From NCBI RefSeq assembly GCF_016616425.1, contig NZ_CP067101.1, positions 1,054,001 through 1,118,000 on the forward strand: 64,000 bases of DNA, in the 5' to 3' direction. A program made the translations under genes and the position numbers. Under the pieces are notes generated by a model. It was not told the DNA's origin. It saw only the letters and a list, made by a program, of their open reading frames with translations, and did no database searches. Of the stretch, positions 45,764 to 55,506 are shown piece after piece; the stretch's first letter is position 1; each line of letters opens with the position of its first letter. Source of the stretch: Bradyrhizobium diazoefficiens. Lineage in GTDB: Bacteria; Pseudomonadota; Alphaproteobacteria; Rhizobiales; Xanthobacteraceae.

Positions 45764-45860
45764 TCCGCCTATCTAGGCATGATCCGGACAAGTGTGTAGC
45801 GGTTGTCCGACAAGATCATGCCTAAAAAGGACACAGCCAAGGTGCGGTTAGGATTGCGCC

Positions 45861-46439
45861 TTAGCCAGACGCCCGCGGCGGCGCAACGGGCAGCAGCGCC
45901 TCGAACAGCGTTCTGCTGGCGACGGGATGGGCGCCCTCCAGCGCCAGCAGTCGCCGCCTGGAGATCACCCCGCCATAGGACGAAAGCCGGTCGGCATAGT
46001 TGCCCGCTTCCAGCACCCGATGACAGGGCACGATCAGCATGTAAGGATTCCTGGCGATCGCCTGCGCCACCGAATGTGCCGCGCCTGAAGCGCCCAGCGC
46101 CTTGGCGACCTCGTGAAAGGTTCGCGTTTCGCCGCGCGGGATGCTGCAGGCGTATTCGTAGACGCGCCGGTTGAAGCCGGGCACCCCGCCGGCATCCAGG
46201 CTGACCTCGGAAAAATCGGGGTCGCCGCCTTGCAGCAGCGCCGCGATGCCCTCGATCGCCAACTCGGCATGTTCGGACGGCCGCCGCTCGCGCGCCTCGG
46301 GATGGACCTGAAAAATCCGGCGGCGGGTGTCGATCTCGCGCGCCTCCGGCAATTGCACCGCGACCACGCCGGTGCTGCTCCAGATGATGCCGCATCGCCC
46401 GATCGCCGTGTCGAATATCGCGTAGCCACGCTCCACCAT
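45861..46439 (-). CDS. ogt: Methylated-DNA-protein-cysteine methyltransferase
   Basis: 192 residues from ATG 46439 (ATG 46445 is also in frame). The active-site motif IVPCHRVLEAGNYADRLSSYGG carries the acceptor cysteine, with the upstream VYEYACSIPRGETRTFHEVAKALG helix-turn-helix. It removes methyl groups from O6-methylguanine by suicidal transfer. It is near the AraC gene on the same strand with 97 bases between. The start region has a Met-rich context but no strong ribosome site. Confidence 0.92.
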   Translation of the reverse strand: MVERGYAIFDTAIGRCGIIWSSTGVVAVQLPEAREIDTRRRIFQVHPEARERRPSEHAELAIEGIAALLQGGDPDFSEVSLDAGGVPGFNRRVYEYACSIPRGETRTFHEVAKALGASGAAHSVAQAIARNPYMLIVPCHRVLEAGNYADRLSSYGGVISRRRLLALEGAHPVASRTLFEALLPVAPPRASG

Positions 46440-46614
46440 GCACACGCCCCACTCAGTGCACGTCTCACCCCGGACCCGAGATCATAACACCGCCACAATC
46501 CGGCGCATCTGGAATCTTGGCAGGACGTTAACAACCGCTGGGTCTTGCGCGCCAAACCGCTTGGCGGGAGCCGCCGTCTCGGCTAATCAGGACGGGCGCG
46601 CAAGCCGCGCATCC

Positions 46615-46688
46615 GCGGGCGTAGTTCAATGGTAGAACGGCAGCTTCCCAAGCTGCATACGAGGGTTCGATTCCCTTCGCCCGCTCCA
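46615..46688 (+). tRNA. tRNA-Gly (CCC anticodon)
   Basis: 74 bases with a perfect cloverleaf: acceptor GCGGGCG/CGCCCGC, D-arm GTTC/GAAC, anticodon stem GCAGC/GCTGC around loop TTCCCAA (anticodon CCC, 46647-46649), T-loop TTCGATT, discriminator T and encoded CCA (46686-46688). The minus-strand peptide it would encode is a known artefact. Confidence 0.95.
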
Positions 46689-47158
46689 TTTCATTATTAC
46701 TTAAGAAATAAGGCCTGTCAGGACGTTTTTCCGCGCCTGATCTAGTTCGCCAAGGTCTGTACAACACCAGTACAAATTTTTGGACCAATTGATCGAAATT
46801 TATGAATCTGTGGCGGGGCGCGGGCCTGTCCACGACGAGCGATGATCGCTGCCGATACTGCACCGACGCGCGCGATGTTCCGAGCCTGACGAAATGGCTT
46901 ATATGGAATGAGAGCGAACGGCGACATCAGGTGATCCCGATCCTGCCAGCGGGCGGCCGCGTCGTAGCGAATGTGGTGGGCTTGGAAAGCTACGGCAGAC
47001 TAAGCGGTATCAAACCTGTGGACGGGCCGGATCAGATAGCGGCGGGTCGATGGCGGTCCCGTCGACGAACTCGTTGATCTCGATGAGGGGTGCAGTCCAG
47101 GGCCGTCACCGTTGCTAGGCAATTTTGTATCAATCGCCTCGCCCTGGACGCATCGGCT
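46689..47158. other. Gene-poor stretch just downstream of tRNA-Gly
   Basis: 470 bases without a credible gene. The first 120 bases are AT-rich compared with the window. A 9-base perfect inverted repeat GTCCAGGGC/GCCCTGGAC is at 47094-47102 and 47140-47148. Short open frames here lack ribosome sites and recognisable motifs. It may be a decayed insertion next to the tRNA 3-prime end; no second copy of the tRNA end was seen. Confidence 0.4.
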
Positions 47159-47443
47159 TTATCTGTCTTTTGAATCACGAAGCCGGTTGGAGCTCGGCAC
47201 GCAAGTGAGAACCACGAAGGCAATCAGGCTGTACACAGCCGTATTGGTGAGTGAGCCAACAGTCATAAATAGCCAAAACGGGATGTCATCATGCCCATGC
47301 GCTCCAAAAATTGCAATTATCGCGACGTGTCCGGGAAGGACAAGATACTGCAAAAGCGTGTTTCGGAAAGTCGAGCCTAGGATATCAAGCAGAATCGAGC
47401 CAGTGAGCCCTACAGCAGTTGCGATAGCCAAGCGGGTATTCAT
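47159..47443 (-). CDS. Small membrane protein, unknown family
   Basis: 94 residues with three hydrophobic segments (AIATAVGLTGSILLDILG, LLQYLVLPGHVAIIAIFGAHG, FWLFMTVGSLTNTAVYSLIAFVVLTCV). A GGGGAG ribosome site six bases before ATG 47443 supports translation. Codon and base use are more AT-rich than neighbouring genes, in line with recent acquisition. It follows a frameshifted reading frame on the same strand. I do not recognise it. Confidence 0.6.
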   Translation of the reverse strand: MNTRLAIATAVGLTGSILLDILGSTFRNTLLQYLVLPGHVAIIAIFGAHGHDDIPFWLFMTVGSLTNTAVYSLIAFVVLTCVPSSNRLRDSKDR

Positions 47444-47471
47444 CTACATCTCCCCACTCTTTGCGATCGAT

Positions 47472-47710
47472 TCACTTGCCGAACGTCCCTGGACGAGCAG
47501 AGCCACTGTTCATTTGATTCTCGTTTCCAAATACCTGATCGTAGGCTTGGTTTAGGGCGGCCCGTTGCTGATCTGATATAGCACCCGTTAGTCGCGCGCT
47601 TGTTCATTTCCGCACAGCGCTCCACGATCGGCAGGGCTATGTCCGGGAGCTGTCCAAAGCGCCCAAAGTCTAGGCTCTCCGCCAGATGTTGTATGCTCCG
47701 GACTCGAAGC
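47472..47710 (-). pseudogene. Frameshifted small gene, unknown
   Basis: Reading the minus strand, one frame gives SIQHLAESLDFGRFGQLPD then IALPIVERCAEMNKRA; near 47595 the protein-like signal passes to another frame giving ISDQQRAALNQAYDQVFGNE and ending with a stop at 47472. A single-base change would join them into a polypeptide of about 80 residues. This is inferred from composition and flow only. Confidence 0.3.
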
Positions 47711-47780
47711 GTCCATAATCGGATGCAACGCTTGGCCCAGCGCGACCGCGCTGAAGACGCTCTCGGCCACCCATGGCGAG

Positions 47781-48029
47781 GTGAAGTCGATGCACACGCT
47801 TCAGGCCACGCGGCGGCGCGGCTTTGGCCGCCAGATGCTTCGCCACATCATCACGGAGGCCCGCGCGCGCGGCTTGAGGCGGCTCAGCCTCGAGACCGGC
47901 TCGTGGGACTATTTCAAGCCGGCGCATGCGCTCTACCAGGCACACGGCTTCGTCCTCTGCGGCCCGTTCGAGGGCTATGCCGAGGATCCCAACAGCCTGT
48001 TCCTGACGCTCGATCTCACTGCCAGCTGA
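47781..48029 (+). pseudogene. N-terminally truncated GNAT acetyltransferase
   Basis: Only the C-terminal half of a GNAT fold is present: TRRRGFGRQMLRHIITEARARGLRRLSLETG (the acetyl-CoA loop QATRRRGFG and helix), then YFKPAHALYQAHGFVLCGPF. The GTG at 47781 is inside the domain; similarity to the family in the same frame extends back to about 47748 (ALKTLSATHGEVKSMHT), but further upstream no start or family pattern is seen. The first 60-70 residues of a normal GNAT are missing, so it is probably inactive. Confidence 0.65.
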
Positions 48030-48056
48030 GCCAACCGACGTGAGGCGCATCGAGCC

Positions 48057-48587
48057 TCAATCCCTTCGCGTCTCCTCCAGCTTGTCGAGCACACGCTCCG
48101 GCGCGATGTCGCGGGCTGCTTCCTCCAGTTCGTGCTTCGAGTCAGGTTTGACGTCGAGCCGCTCGGCGATCTGGGTGAGCAGATGGGCAACTTTGGTCAG
48201 CTCGTGCTCGGCGAGCAGGCTGATCTGGAGGTCGAGATCGGCGCGCTTGTCCGCTGCGGCGGTCATGCGGTTCTGCGAGATCAGCACGAAGGTCGACAGG
48301 AAGATCGCCTCCACCGAAGCGATCATCGCCAGCACGACGAAGCTCTCGTCCCAGGCCGGGATTCCCGGCACCCAATGCAGATTGGCGATGATCCAGAAGC
48401 CGAATATCCCGAGGTGGAGATAAACGAAGATCATGCTGCCGGTGAAGGCCGTGATCGCGTCGGCGAGTTTCTCCTGGCCCTTGGCAGCCCGCAGCTCCCC
48501 GCGGCGGCGCTCGACCAGCGCGTGGATGTTGCGTTCGAGTGTCGGGCTCAGGCCCTCGCCGGGGTCGTGGGTGATGTCATTACGCAC
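48057..48587 (-). CDS. DUF1003-family membrane protein
   Basis: 176 residues with two central membrane segments (AITAFTGSMIFVYLHLGIFGFWIIANL and SFVVLAMIASVEAIFLSTFVLISQNRM) followed by a helical C terminus with DLQISLLAEHELTKVAHLLTQIAERL. This two-helix layout with NRM and the E/H-rich tail is the DUF1003 pattern. Function unknown. Divergent from the lacI-type gene, with 111 bases between. Confidence 0.88.
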   Translation of the reverse strand: MRNDITHDPGEGLSPTLERNIHALVERRRGELRAAKGQEKLADAITAFTGSMIFVYLHLGIFGFWIIANLHWVPGIPAWDESFVVLAMIASVEAIFLSTFVLISQNRMTAAADKRADLDLQISLLAEHELTKVAHLLTQIAERLDVKPDSKHELEEAARDIAPERVLDKLEETRRD

Positions 48588-48698
48588 GCGGCGGCAACGA
48601 CCGACCGGAGGAGCCGTTCCTAGGACAGGCCGGGCGAAATGCCGGTCCGCCCTCGAAATGAGTTGCGCACCTCAAAACACCTCTGCTAGCCTTCAGCC

Positions 48699-49739
48699 AT
48701 GGCCGAGACCCTCACCGCGACCGCGCTGACACTGAAGGACATTGCCCGCGAGGCCGGCGTCAGCCTCGCCACGGTCGACCGCGTCCTGCACAACCGGCCG
48801 GGGGTGCGGCCCGATACGGTGCGGCGCGTCAAGGCGGCGATCGAGCGCAACGCGTTCCAGCCCCATGTCGCAGCCGCCGAGCTCGCCCGCGGCCGCGCCC
48901 GCCGCTTTGCCTTCGTGATGCCGTCGGGTCCGAACCCGTTCATGCAGCAGATCGAGGCCTATCTCGGCGAGATGTCGGCCTGGCTGTCGGCGCGCCGCCT
49001 CAGCGTCGAGATGGTCGCGACCGACGTATTCGATCCGTCCGTGCTCGCAGGCACGCTGGAGGCGCTGTCGGGCGATCATGACGGCGTCGCCGTGGTGGCG
49101 CTGGACCACCCGGGTGTCCGCGCCGCGATCGACGATCTCGTCGATGCCGGCACCAAGGTGGTGACGCTGGTTTCGGACGTGCCGTCGTCACGCCGCCACC
49201 ACTATGTCGGCATCGATAACATCGCGGCGGGGCGTACCGCCGGCGCGCTGGTCGGGCGGCTGGTCGGCCAGAGGTCCGGCAAGGTCGCGATCATCGCGGG
49301 CTCGCAAGGCCTGCGCGACCATTCCGAGCGCATCTTCGGCTTCAATCAGGTGATGGCGTCGGAATTCCCTGGTCTCAGCGTGCTGCCGGTGCTGGAAGGG
49401 CGCGACGAGGACGATCGCTCGGAACAGCTGTTGGTGCGGCTGCTCGGCAGGCATGCCGACATCGTCGGCCTTTATAATGTCGGCGCCGGCACCCACGGCG
49501 TCGCCAAGGCGTTGAGCGATGCCGCCCGAAATGACGTTGTGTTCGTCGGTCACGATGTCACGATGCTGACGCGCCGGCTGCTGCTGCAGGGTGTGATGGA
49601 TGCCGCGATCTCGCAGAACCCCGGACATGAAGCGCGTGCCGCCGTGCGCGTGCTGCTCGCGCTCGCCCGCGGCGAGCCGATCTTGCGCGAACAGGAGAAG
49701 ATCAGGATCGATATCGTGATGCGGGACAATCTGCCTTAG
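48699..49739 (+). CDS. LacI-family transcriptional regulator of the sugar cluster
   Basis: 346 residues. LTLKDIAREAGVSLATVDRVLHNRPGVRPDTVRRV is a LacI/PurR helix-turn-helix with hinge. The C-terminal periplasmic-binding-like domain has VGIDNIAAGRTAGALVGRLVG and HDVTMLTRRLLLQGVMDAAISQNPGHEARAAVRVLL, typical of the RbsR/XylR-like sensors that bind a pentose or hexose. It stands at the head of xylB-xylA and the transporter genes on the same strand and likely represses them until sugar is present. Confidence 0.9.
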   Translation: MAETLTATALTLKDIAREAGVSLATVDRVLHNRPGVRPDTVRRVKAAIERNAFQPHVAAAELARGRARRFAFVMPSGPNPFMQQIEAYLGEMSAWLSARRLSVEMVATDVFDPSVLAGTLEALSGDHDGVAVVALDHPGVRAAIDDLVDAGTKVVTLVSDVPSSRRHHYVGIDNIAAGRTAGALVGRLVGQRSGKVAIIAGSQGLRDHSERIFGFNQVMASEFPGLSVLPVLEGRDEDDRSEQLLVRLLGRHADIVGLYNVGAGTHGVAKALSDAARNDVVFVGHDVTMLTRRLLLQGVMDAAISQNPGHEARAAVRVLLALARGEPILREQEKIRIDIVMRDNLP

Positions 49740-49819
49740 CGGCAGGGGATTTCGAACGGCCCGCGGCGGACAGCGCGACTTCAAGATCGCGCATCGCAAT
49801 GGGCCAAGAGGAGGACGGC

Positions 49820-51277
49820 GTGTATCTCGGACTGGACATCGGCACATCAGGTGTGAAGGCGGTGCTCGTGAGCGAAGCCGGCGCGATGGTCGCGACGGCA
49901 ACGCGCGAGCTTGCGCTGTCGCATCTGGCGCCGCTGTGGTCCGAGCAAGACCCCGATTCCTGGGTTGATGCGACGATCGGCGCGGTCGACGATCTCGCGG
50001 CCCGCCATCCGCGCGAGGTTGCGCAAGTGGCCGGCATCGGCCTGTCGGGCCAGATGCATGGCGCGACGCTGCTCGACGAGGACGGTCGGCCGCTGCGTCC
50101 CGCGATTCTCTGGAACGACGGCCGCTCGCAGGCCGAATGCGCCGTGCTGGAGCGGCGCTGTCCATCGCTGCACGCGATCGCCGGCAATCTCGCGATGCCC
50201 GGCTTCACCGCGCCGAAGCTGCTCTGGGTCGCCCGGAACGAACCCGATATTTTCGGACGCATGGCAAAAGTGCTGCTGCCGAAGGCCTATGTCCGCTATC
50301 GCCTGACCGGCGAGATGGTCGAGGACATGTCCGATGCCGCCGGCACGCTGTGGCTCGACGTCGGCCAGCGCCGCTGGTCGGCCCTGCTGCTGCATGCGAC
50401 CGGACTCGACCTTGATCACATGCCGCGCCTCATCGAAGGCAGCGAGGTCAGCGCGGTGCTGGCGCCGGACTACGCGCAGCGCTGGGGCATGGCGAAGAAC
50501 GTTGTCGTCGCGGGCGGCGCCGGCGACAATGCCGCGAGCGCAATCGGGCTCGGCGCCGTCGCGCCCGGCGATGCGTTCCTGTCGCTCGGCACGTCAGGCG
50601 TGGTGTTCCGCGTCACCGATCGCTTCGCGCCGGCGCCGGCCTTGGCGGTGCATGCCTTTTGCCACGCGCTGCCCGGCCTCTGGCATCAGATGGGCGTGAT
50701 GCTCTCGGCGGCAGCCTCGCTGGCCTGGCTCGCGGGCGTGATGGAGACGCCAGCCGCCGCGCTGCTGGCCCCGCTCGGCGAGCGCGTCGATGGGCCGGGC
50801 CCGGTCAAATTCCTGCCCTATCTCGACGGCGAGCGCACACCGCACAACGATGCCGCCGCCAGCGGCGCCTTCGTGGGCTTGCGCGGCGCGACTGGACGCA
50901 GTCAGATCGTGCAGGCCGTGCTCGAAGGCGTCGCCTTCGCCGCGCGCGACAATCTGGCGGCGCTGGGCGCGGCGAGCGGTCCGGTTGCCGAGGTTGATCT
51001 CGTCGGTGGCGGCTCGCGCTCGCCGCTGTGGGCGCAGATCTGCGCCGACGTGCTCGGCATTCCCGTTCACCGCGTCGAGGAGGGCGAGGTGGGGGCGGCC
51101 CTCGGCGCCGCGCGGCTCGGCCGGCTCGCTGCGACCGGTGAAGATCCGGCTGAGGTCTGCAGCCGGCCGCGGCGGCTCGCGAGCTTTACGCCCCGTCCAT
51201 CCGTCGCTGAGGCCTATGACGAGGCCTATCGGCGATGGCGTGCGCTTTATCCCGCTTTGAAGGAGTGTGCTTCGTGA
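49820..51277 (+). CDS. xylB: Xylulokinase
   Basis: 485 residues, FGGY kinase. [15 protein letters not shown] is the N-terminal phosphate-binding motif, [16 protein letters not shown] matches the FGGY signature with the catalytic Asp, LWNDGRSQ follows, and the second ATPase motif [12 protein letters not shown] and [17 protein letters not shown] complete the pattern. GTG 49820 is preceded by GAGGAGG at 49809; ATG 49799 would place the ribosome site inside the gene. It phosphorylates xylulose to xylulose-5-phosphate. The stop overlaps the xylA start. Confidence 0.93.
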   Translation: MYLGLDIGTSGVKAVLVSEAGAMVATATRELALSHLAPLWSEQDPDSWVDATIGAVDDLAARHPREVAQVAGIGLSGQMHGATLLDEDGRPLRPAILWNDGRSQAECAVLERRCPSLHAIAGNLAMPGFTAPKLLWVARNEPDIFGRMAKVLLPKAYVRYRLTGEMVEDMSDAAGTLWLDVGQRRWSALLLHATGLDLDHMPRLIEGSEVSAVLAPDYAQRWGMAKNVVVAGGAGDNAASAIGLGAVAPGDAFLSLGTSGVVFRVTDRFAPAPALAVHAFCHALPGLWHQMGVMLSAAASLAWLAGVMETPAAALLAPLGERVDGPGPVKFLPYLDGERTPHNDAAASGAFVGLRGATGRSQIVQAVLEGVAFAARDNLAALGAASGPVAEVDLVGGGSRSPLWAQICADVLGIPVHRVEEGEVGAALGAARLGRLAATGEDPAEVCSRPRRLASFTPRPSVAEAYDEAYRRWRALYPALKECAS

Positions 51278-52596
51278 ACGCATCCGCTGGATTCTTCGAT
51301 GCAAGCGCACCCGTCGTCTTCGCCGGCAAGGATGCCGGACCGGCGCCCGCCTTCCGCTGGTACGACAAAGATCGCATGGTCCACGGCCGCAGGCTCGAGG
51401 ATCATTTGCGCTTTGCAGTCTGCTATTGGCACTCGTTCTGCTGGCCCGGCAGCGATCCCTTTGGCGGCGAGACCTTCCTGCGGCCCTGGCACGGCGGCAC
51501 CGATGCGATGGCGCAGGCGCGGGCCAAGGCCGATGTCGCGTTCGAGCTGTTCCGCCTGCTCGATGTGCCCTTCTTCACCTTCCACGACGTCGACGCCGCG
51601 CCGGAGGGCGCTTCGCTCGCCGAATCCGTCGCCAATCTCAACGCGATTGCCGATCTGTTCGAAGCGAAGATGGCGGCAAGCAAGGTCCGCCTGCTCTGGG
51701 GCACCGCGAACCTGTTCACGCATCGCCGTTATATGGCGGGCGCAGCGACCAATCCGGACCCTGAAATTTTCACCTATGCCGCCGGCCAGGTCCGCGCTGC
51801 GCTGGAGGTGACGCACCGGCTCGGCGGCCAGAACTATGTGCTATGGGGCGGGCGCGAGGGCTATGAGACGCTGCTCAACACCGATCTCAAGCGCGAGCTC
51901 GACCAGCTTGGCCGCTTCGTGTCGCTCGTCGTCGAGCACAAGCACAAGATCGGCTTCAAGGGCCCGATCCTGATCGAGCCCAAGCCGAAAGAGCCGACCA
52001 AGCATCAATATGATTTCGACGTCGCCACCTGCTACGGCTTCCTCGAACGCTACGACCTCCTCAACGACGTCAAGCTCAACATCGAGCAGAACCACGCCAT
52101 CCTCGCCGGCCATTCCTTCCATCACGAGATCGCGCTTGCCGAGGCGCTCGGAATCTTCGGCTCGCTCGACATCAACCGTGGCGACGATCTGCTCGGCTGG
52201 GATACCGATCAGTTCGCGATGAACGTGCCGGAGCTCGCCCTGGTGTTCCACGAGATCCTGAACCGCGGCGGTTTCACCTCGGGCGGGCTCAATTTCGACG
52301 CCAAGATCCGGCGGCAGTCGATCGATCCCGACGACCTGATCCACGCCCATGTCGGCTCGATGGATGCCTGCGCGCGGGCGTTCCTCGCCGCCGCCGACAT
52401 GCTGGATGCCGGCGTCCTCACTGCGCCGCTCGCGAAACGCTACGAAGGATGGGCCGGGCCCGAGGGACGCGCCATTCTCGGCGGTCAGCGTTCGCTCGCC
52501 GATCTCGCCGACCGCGCGCTCGAGCCCGGGTTCGACCCGCAGCCGCGCTCGGGCCGGCAGGAATATCTGGAATCCCTGGTCAACCGCCATGTCTGA
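51274..52596 (+). CDS. xylA: Xylose isomerase
   Basis: 440 residues, the typical length of class II xylose isomerases. Catalytic and metal residues lie in [13 protein letters not shown] (active His), [73 protein letters not shown] and [11 protein letters not shown]. It converts D-xylose to D-xylulose with Mg2+. GTG 51274 has AGGAG eight bases upstream and overlaps the xylB stop. Upstream frame codons lie within xylB and are not part of the gene. Confidence 0.95.
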   Translation: MNASAGFFDASAPVVFAGKDAGPAPAFRWYDKDRMVHGRRLEDHLRFAVCYWHSFCWPGSDPFGGETFLRPWHGGTDAMAQARAKADVAFELFRLLDVPFFTFHDVDAAPEGASLAESVANLNAIADLFEAKMAASKVRLLWGTANLFTHRRYMAGAATNPDPEIFTYAAGQVRAALEVTHRLGGQNYVLWGGREGYETLLNTDLKRELDQLGRFVSLVVEHKHKIGFKGPILIEPKPKEPTKHQYDFDVATCYGFLERYDLLNDVKLNIEQNHAILAGHSFHHEIALAEALGIFGSLDINRGDDLLGWDTDQFAMNVPELALVFHEILNRGGFTSGGLNFDAKIRRQSIDPDDLIHAHVGSMDACARAFLAAADMLDAGVLTAPLAKRYEGWAGPEGRAILGGQRSLADLADRALEPGFDPQPRSGRQEYLESLVNRHV

Positions 52597-52608
52597 GGGA
52601 GGGTGCTG

Positions 52609-53367
52609 ATGGCAAGTGCCGACACGACACCGGTCCTCGAGCTGACCGGCATCGGCAAGGAGTTCGGCGCCATCCGTGCGCTGCACGATGTCGACATGCA
52701 GGTTTTTCCGGGCGAGGTGGTCGGCCTGATGGGCGACAACGGCGCAGGCAAGTCGACATTGGTCAAGATCATCGCCGGCAATTTCCGTCCCAGCCACGGC
52801 GAGATCCGCTTTGCCGGCAACGCAGTCCATTTCAGCCGGCCCGTCGATGCCCGCGCCGTCGGCATCGAGGTCGTCTATCAGGACCTCGCGCTGTCGGACA
52901 ATCTCACGGCGGCGGCCAACGTGTTCCTTGGCCGCGAGCTGAAGCGCAAATTCGGACCCATCGCGTTGCTCGACCACAAGGCGATGGCGGCGCGCGCGCT
53001 GGAGCTGTTCGGCGAGCTGCGCTCGGAGACGCGCCCCGACGATCTCGTCAAGCAGATGTCGGGCGGCCAGCGCCAGGCGGTCGCGATCGCGCGGACCCGA
53101 CTCTCCAATGCGCGGCTGGTGATGATGGACGAGCCGACGGCCGCGATCTCGGTCCGCCAGGTCGAGCAGGTGCTCGGTCTGATCCACCGGCTGAAAGAGC
53201 AGGGCGTCGCCGTGATGCTGATCTCGCACCGCATGCCCGACGTGTTCGCCGTGTGCGACCGCGTCATCGTCATGCGCCGCGGCGAGAAGCGGGCGGACAA
53301 GCCGATCCACCAGACGTCGCCGGAGGAAGTCACTGCCCTCATCACCGGTGCGAAGGAGATGGCGTGA
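52609..53367 (+). CDS. Sugar ABC transporter ATP-binding protein, single-domain
   Basis: 252 residues from ATG 52609 with GAGGGAGGG upstream. Walker A MGDNGAGKST, signature MSGGQRQAVAIAR, Walker B LVMMDEPTAAISV and H-loop ISHRMPDVFAVCD. CUT2-class sugar importers normally have a 500-residue double ATPase (RbsA, XylG); this is a single domain, like FrcA of the fructose system, and would act as a homodimer. Coupled by a TGATG overlap to the permease. Confidence 0.92.
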   Translation: MASADTTPVLELTGIGKEFGAIRALHDVDMQVFPGEVVGLMGDNGAGKSTLVKIIAGNFRPSHGEIRFAGNAVHFSRPVDARAVGIEVVYQDLALSDNLTAAANVFLGRELKRKFGPIALLDHKAMAARALELFGELRSETRPDDLVKQMSGGQRQAVAIARTRLSNARLVMMDEPTAAISVRQVEQVLGLIHRLKEQGVAVMLISHRMPDVFAVCDRVIVMRRGEKRADKPIHQTSPEEVTALITGAKEMA

Positions 53368-54449
53368 TGGCCATGCCCATGGAAAGCCCGATCAGCTTCA
53401 CCAATATCGGCAAGGCGAAGTGGTGGCAGCGCGGCATCTTCGCCTCCCAGACCGGCTACGTCCTGCTCGCGCTCGCGGTGCTGCTGGTGGTCATGCATTT
53501 CGCCAGTCCCTATTTCTTCACCGAAGGCAACATGCAGAACGTGGCGAAGAACTTTTCCTTCATCGCCATTGCCACGCTCGGCGTGACCTTCGTGATCATC
53601 ACCGGCGGCATCGACCTTTCGGTGGGCTCGATGATGTGCTTCTCGGCCATGATCACCTCGATGGTGATGACCGAGCTGTCGGCGCCCGGCACGCCCGTCG
53701 GCGCCCTGTTCGTGCACATGGCGGCCGACGGCAAGACCGTGCTGTCCAATGTGCCGGGGCTGATCCTGCTGGTTTCGATCCTCGCCGGCCTCGGCGTCGC
53801 GCTGATCGCCGGGCTCGTCAACGGCTTCTGCATCGCGATGCTCGGCCTGTCGCCCTTCGTCACCACGCTCGGCATGCTCTCGATCGTGCGCGGGCTCGGC
53901 TATGTCGTCTCCAACGGCCGCGGCAGTTTTCCGGGCGGGCCGGACGCCGATCATTTCTATGCGCTCACCTCGGGCAACGTGCTCGGCTTGCCCGTGCCTT
54001 TCATTTATCTGGTGATCCTCGCGCTGGCGATGGCCGTGGTGCTGCACCACACCTCGTTCGGCCGCCACGTCTTCGCGCTCGGCGGCAACGAGAAGGCGGC
54101 CGAACTGACCGGCATTCCGGTCGTGCGCGTCAAGATCGAGGTCTACGTGATCTGCGCGCTCGCAGCAGGACTCCAGGGCATCATCATCTCCGGCTGGCTC
54201 GGATCGGCGCCGGCCAACATGGCGACCTCCTACGAGCTCAACGTGATTGCGGCGGCGGTGATCGGCGGCGCAAACCTCGCTGGCGGCATCGGCGGTCCGC
54301 TTGGGGCCATCGTCGGCTGCGTGCTGCTGGAAGTGATCCGCAACGGCCTCGTGCTGGCCCAGGTCAGCTCCTACTGGCAGCAGACGCTGGTGGGCGTGAT
54401 CATCATCCTGGCCGTGCTGGTCGACCGCGTGCGCTCGCGGATGACCTGA
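53367..54449 (+). CDS. Sugar ABC transporter permease (CUT2/ribose type)
   Basis: 360 residues with about ten membrane segments. LGVTFVIITGGIDLSVGSMMCFSAM, the hallmark of the RbsC/XylH family, is near residue 70, and LNVIAAAVIGGANLAGGIGGPLGAIVGCVLLEVIRNG near the C terminus. It forms a homodimeric pore. Overlaps the ATPase gene by one base. The binding protein gene follows after an inverted repeat. Confidence 0.93.
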   Translation: MAMPMESPISFTNIGKAKWWQRGIFASQTGYVLLALAVLLVVMHFASPYFFTEGNMQNVAKNFSFIAIATLGVTFVIITGGIDLSVGSMMCFSAMITSMVMTELSAPGTPVGALFVHMAADGKTVLSNVPGLILLVSILAGLGVALIAGLVNGFCIAMLGLSPFVTTLGMLSIVRGLGYVVSNGRGSFPGGPDADHFYALTSGNVLGLPVPFIYLVILALAMAVVLHHTSFGRHVFALGGNEKAAELTGIPVVRVKIEVYVICALAAGLQGIIISGWLGSAPANMATSYELNVIAAAVIGGANLAGGIGGPLGAIVGCVLLEVIRNGLVLAQVSSYWQQTLVGVIIILAVLVDRVRSRMT

Positions 54450-54461
54450 ACTGACGACGTT

Positions 54462-54500
54462 CCGGGAAGGCAACGAAAACGCCGCCTGTCCGCTTCCCGG
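54462..54500. promoter_or_regulatory. Inverted repeat between permease and binding-protein genes
   Basis: CCGGGAAG (54462-54469) and CTTCCCGG (54493-54500) with a 23-base loop, in the 94-base gap before the sugar-binding protein gene. A stem here may protect the binding-protein mRNA and raise its level relative to the membrane genes. Confidence 0.45.
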
Positions 54501-54543
54501 GCGCTTCTAGAGAGGACCGGCGCAAACAAGGGTGGAGGAGACG

Positions 54544-55476
54544 ATGAGGAGACTACTTCTTGCCGGCATCACTGTTGCGATGATGGCGACGCCGGCGTTG
54601 GCCGCGAACTACCGCTTCGTGATCGTGCCCAAGGCGATGAACAATCCGTTCTTCGACTTCGCGCGCGACGGCTGCATGAAGCGCGCCAAGGAACTCGGCA
54701 ACGTCGAGTGCATCTACAAGGGGCCGGTCGAGCATGAGCCGGCGACGCAGGCGCAGATCATCCAGGATTTCGTCACCCAGAAGGTCGACGGTCTCGCCAT
54801 CTCGGTCGCCGACGTCGCGGCCATGACCAAGTCGATCGAGGCAGCGAGTGCTGCCGGCATCCCCGTCATCACCTTCGATGCCGACGCGCCGGGCTCAAAG
54901 CGCATCGCCTATATCGGCACCAACAACAAGGAGTTCGGCATCGCGCTCGGCAAGCAGCTCCTGAAGTTGCGGCCCGACGGCGGCAAATACGGCATGGTCT
55001 CGGGCGGTCCCGGCGCCAAGAACCTCGCCGAGCGCGTCGACGGCGTCCGCGAGGCACTGAAGGGCTCTAAATGGACCGAGGTCGCGGGCTCCCCGACCTT
55101 CTGCAACGATGATCCGGCGCTTGCTGTCCAGCAGATGACGGATCTGCACACTGCGACGCCGGATCTCGCGGCGATCATACCCGTCGGCGGCTGGCCGATG
55201 TTCGCTCCCGAAGGCTTCAAGGCCTTCGCCTCGAGATACAAGAAGGACATCGATTCCGGCAAGTTCACGCTGGTCGTCGCCGACACGCTGAAGATGCAGC
55301 TCGAGCTGCTGCGCGACGGCTATGCCAACGCGCTGGTTGGCCAGCGTCCGTTCGAGATGGGCGAGAAGGCGATGGACACGCTGCTCGCCATCAAGAAGGG
55401 CGAGAAGGTGCCGGAGATCGTCTATACCGGCCTCGATCTCGTGACCAAGGACAACGTCGCGCAGATGTTGAAGTAG
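54544..55476 (+). CDS. Sugar ABC transporter substrate-binding protein
   Basis: 310 residues with a signal peptide (ATPALAANYRF, cleavage after ALA). It is a ribose/xylose-class periplasmic binding protein: VPKAMNNPFFDFARDGCMKRAKELG, IQDFVTQKVDGLAISVADVAAM, VITFDADAPGSKRIAYIGTNNKEFGIALGKQLL. GGAGGAG precedes ATG 54544. It recognises the sugar imported by the preceding ATPase and permease. The sugar is probably a pentose or a deoxyhexose, judged from neighbours. Confidence 0.92.
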   Translation: MRRLLLAGITVAMMATPALAANYRFVIVPKAMNNPFFDFARDGCMKRAKELGNVECIYKGPVEHEPATQAQIIQDFVTQKVDGLAISVADVAAMTKSIEAASAAGIPVITFDADAPGSKRIAYIGTNNKEFGIALGKQLLKLRPDGGKYGMVSGGPGAKNLAERVDGVREALKGSKWTEVAGSPTFCNDDPALAVQQMTDLHTATPDLAAIIPVGGWPMFAPEGFKAFASRYKKDIDSGKFTLVVADTLKMQLELLRDGYANALVGQRPFEMGEKAMDTLLAIKKGEKVPEIVYTGLDLVTKDNVAQMLK

Positions 55477-55506
55477 GAGCGCTGCCAGCCCCGCGCTCCT
55501 GAGCGC

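Noticed and set aside
46528..46863. Open frame on the minus strand with RAKGIEPSYAAWEAAVLPLNYAR
   Set aside because: This peptide is the antisense translation of the tRNA-Gly gene, a known annotation artefact.
46802..47077. 91-codon open frame after the tRNA
   Set aside because: No ribosome site, no recognisable motif, Arg-rich end; not strong enough to call a gene.
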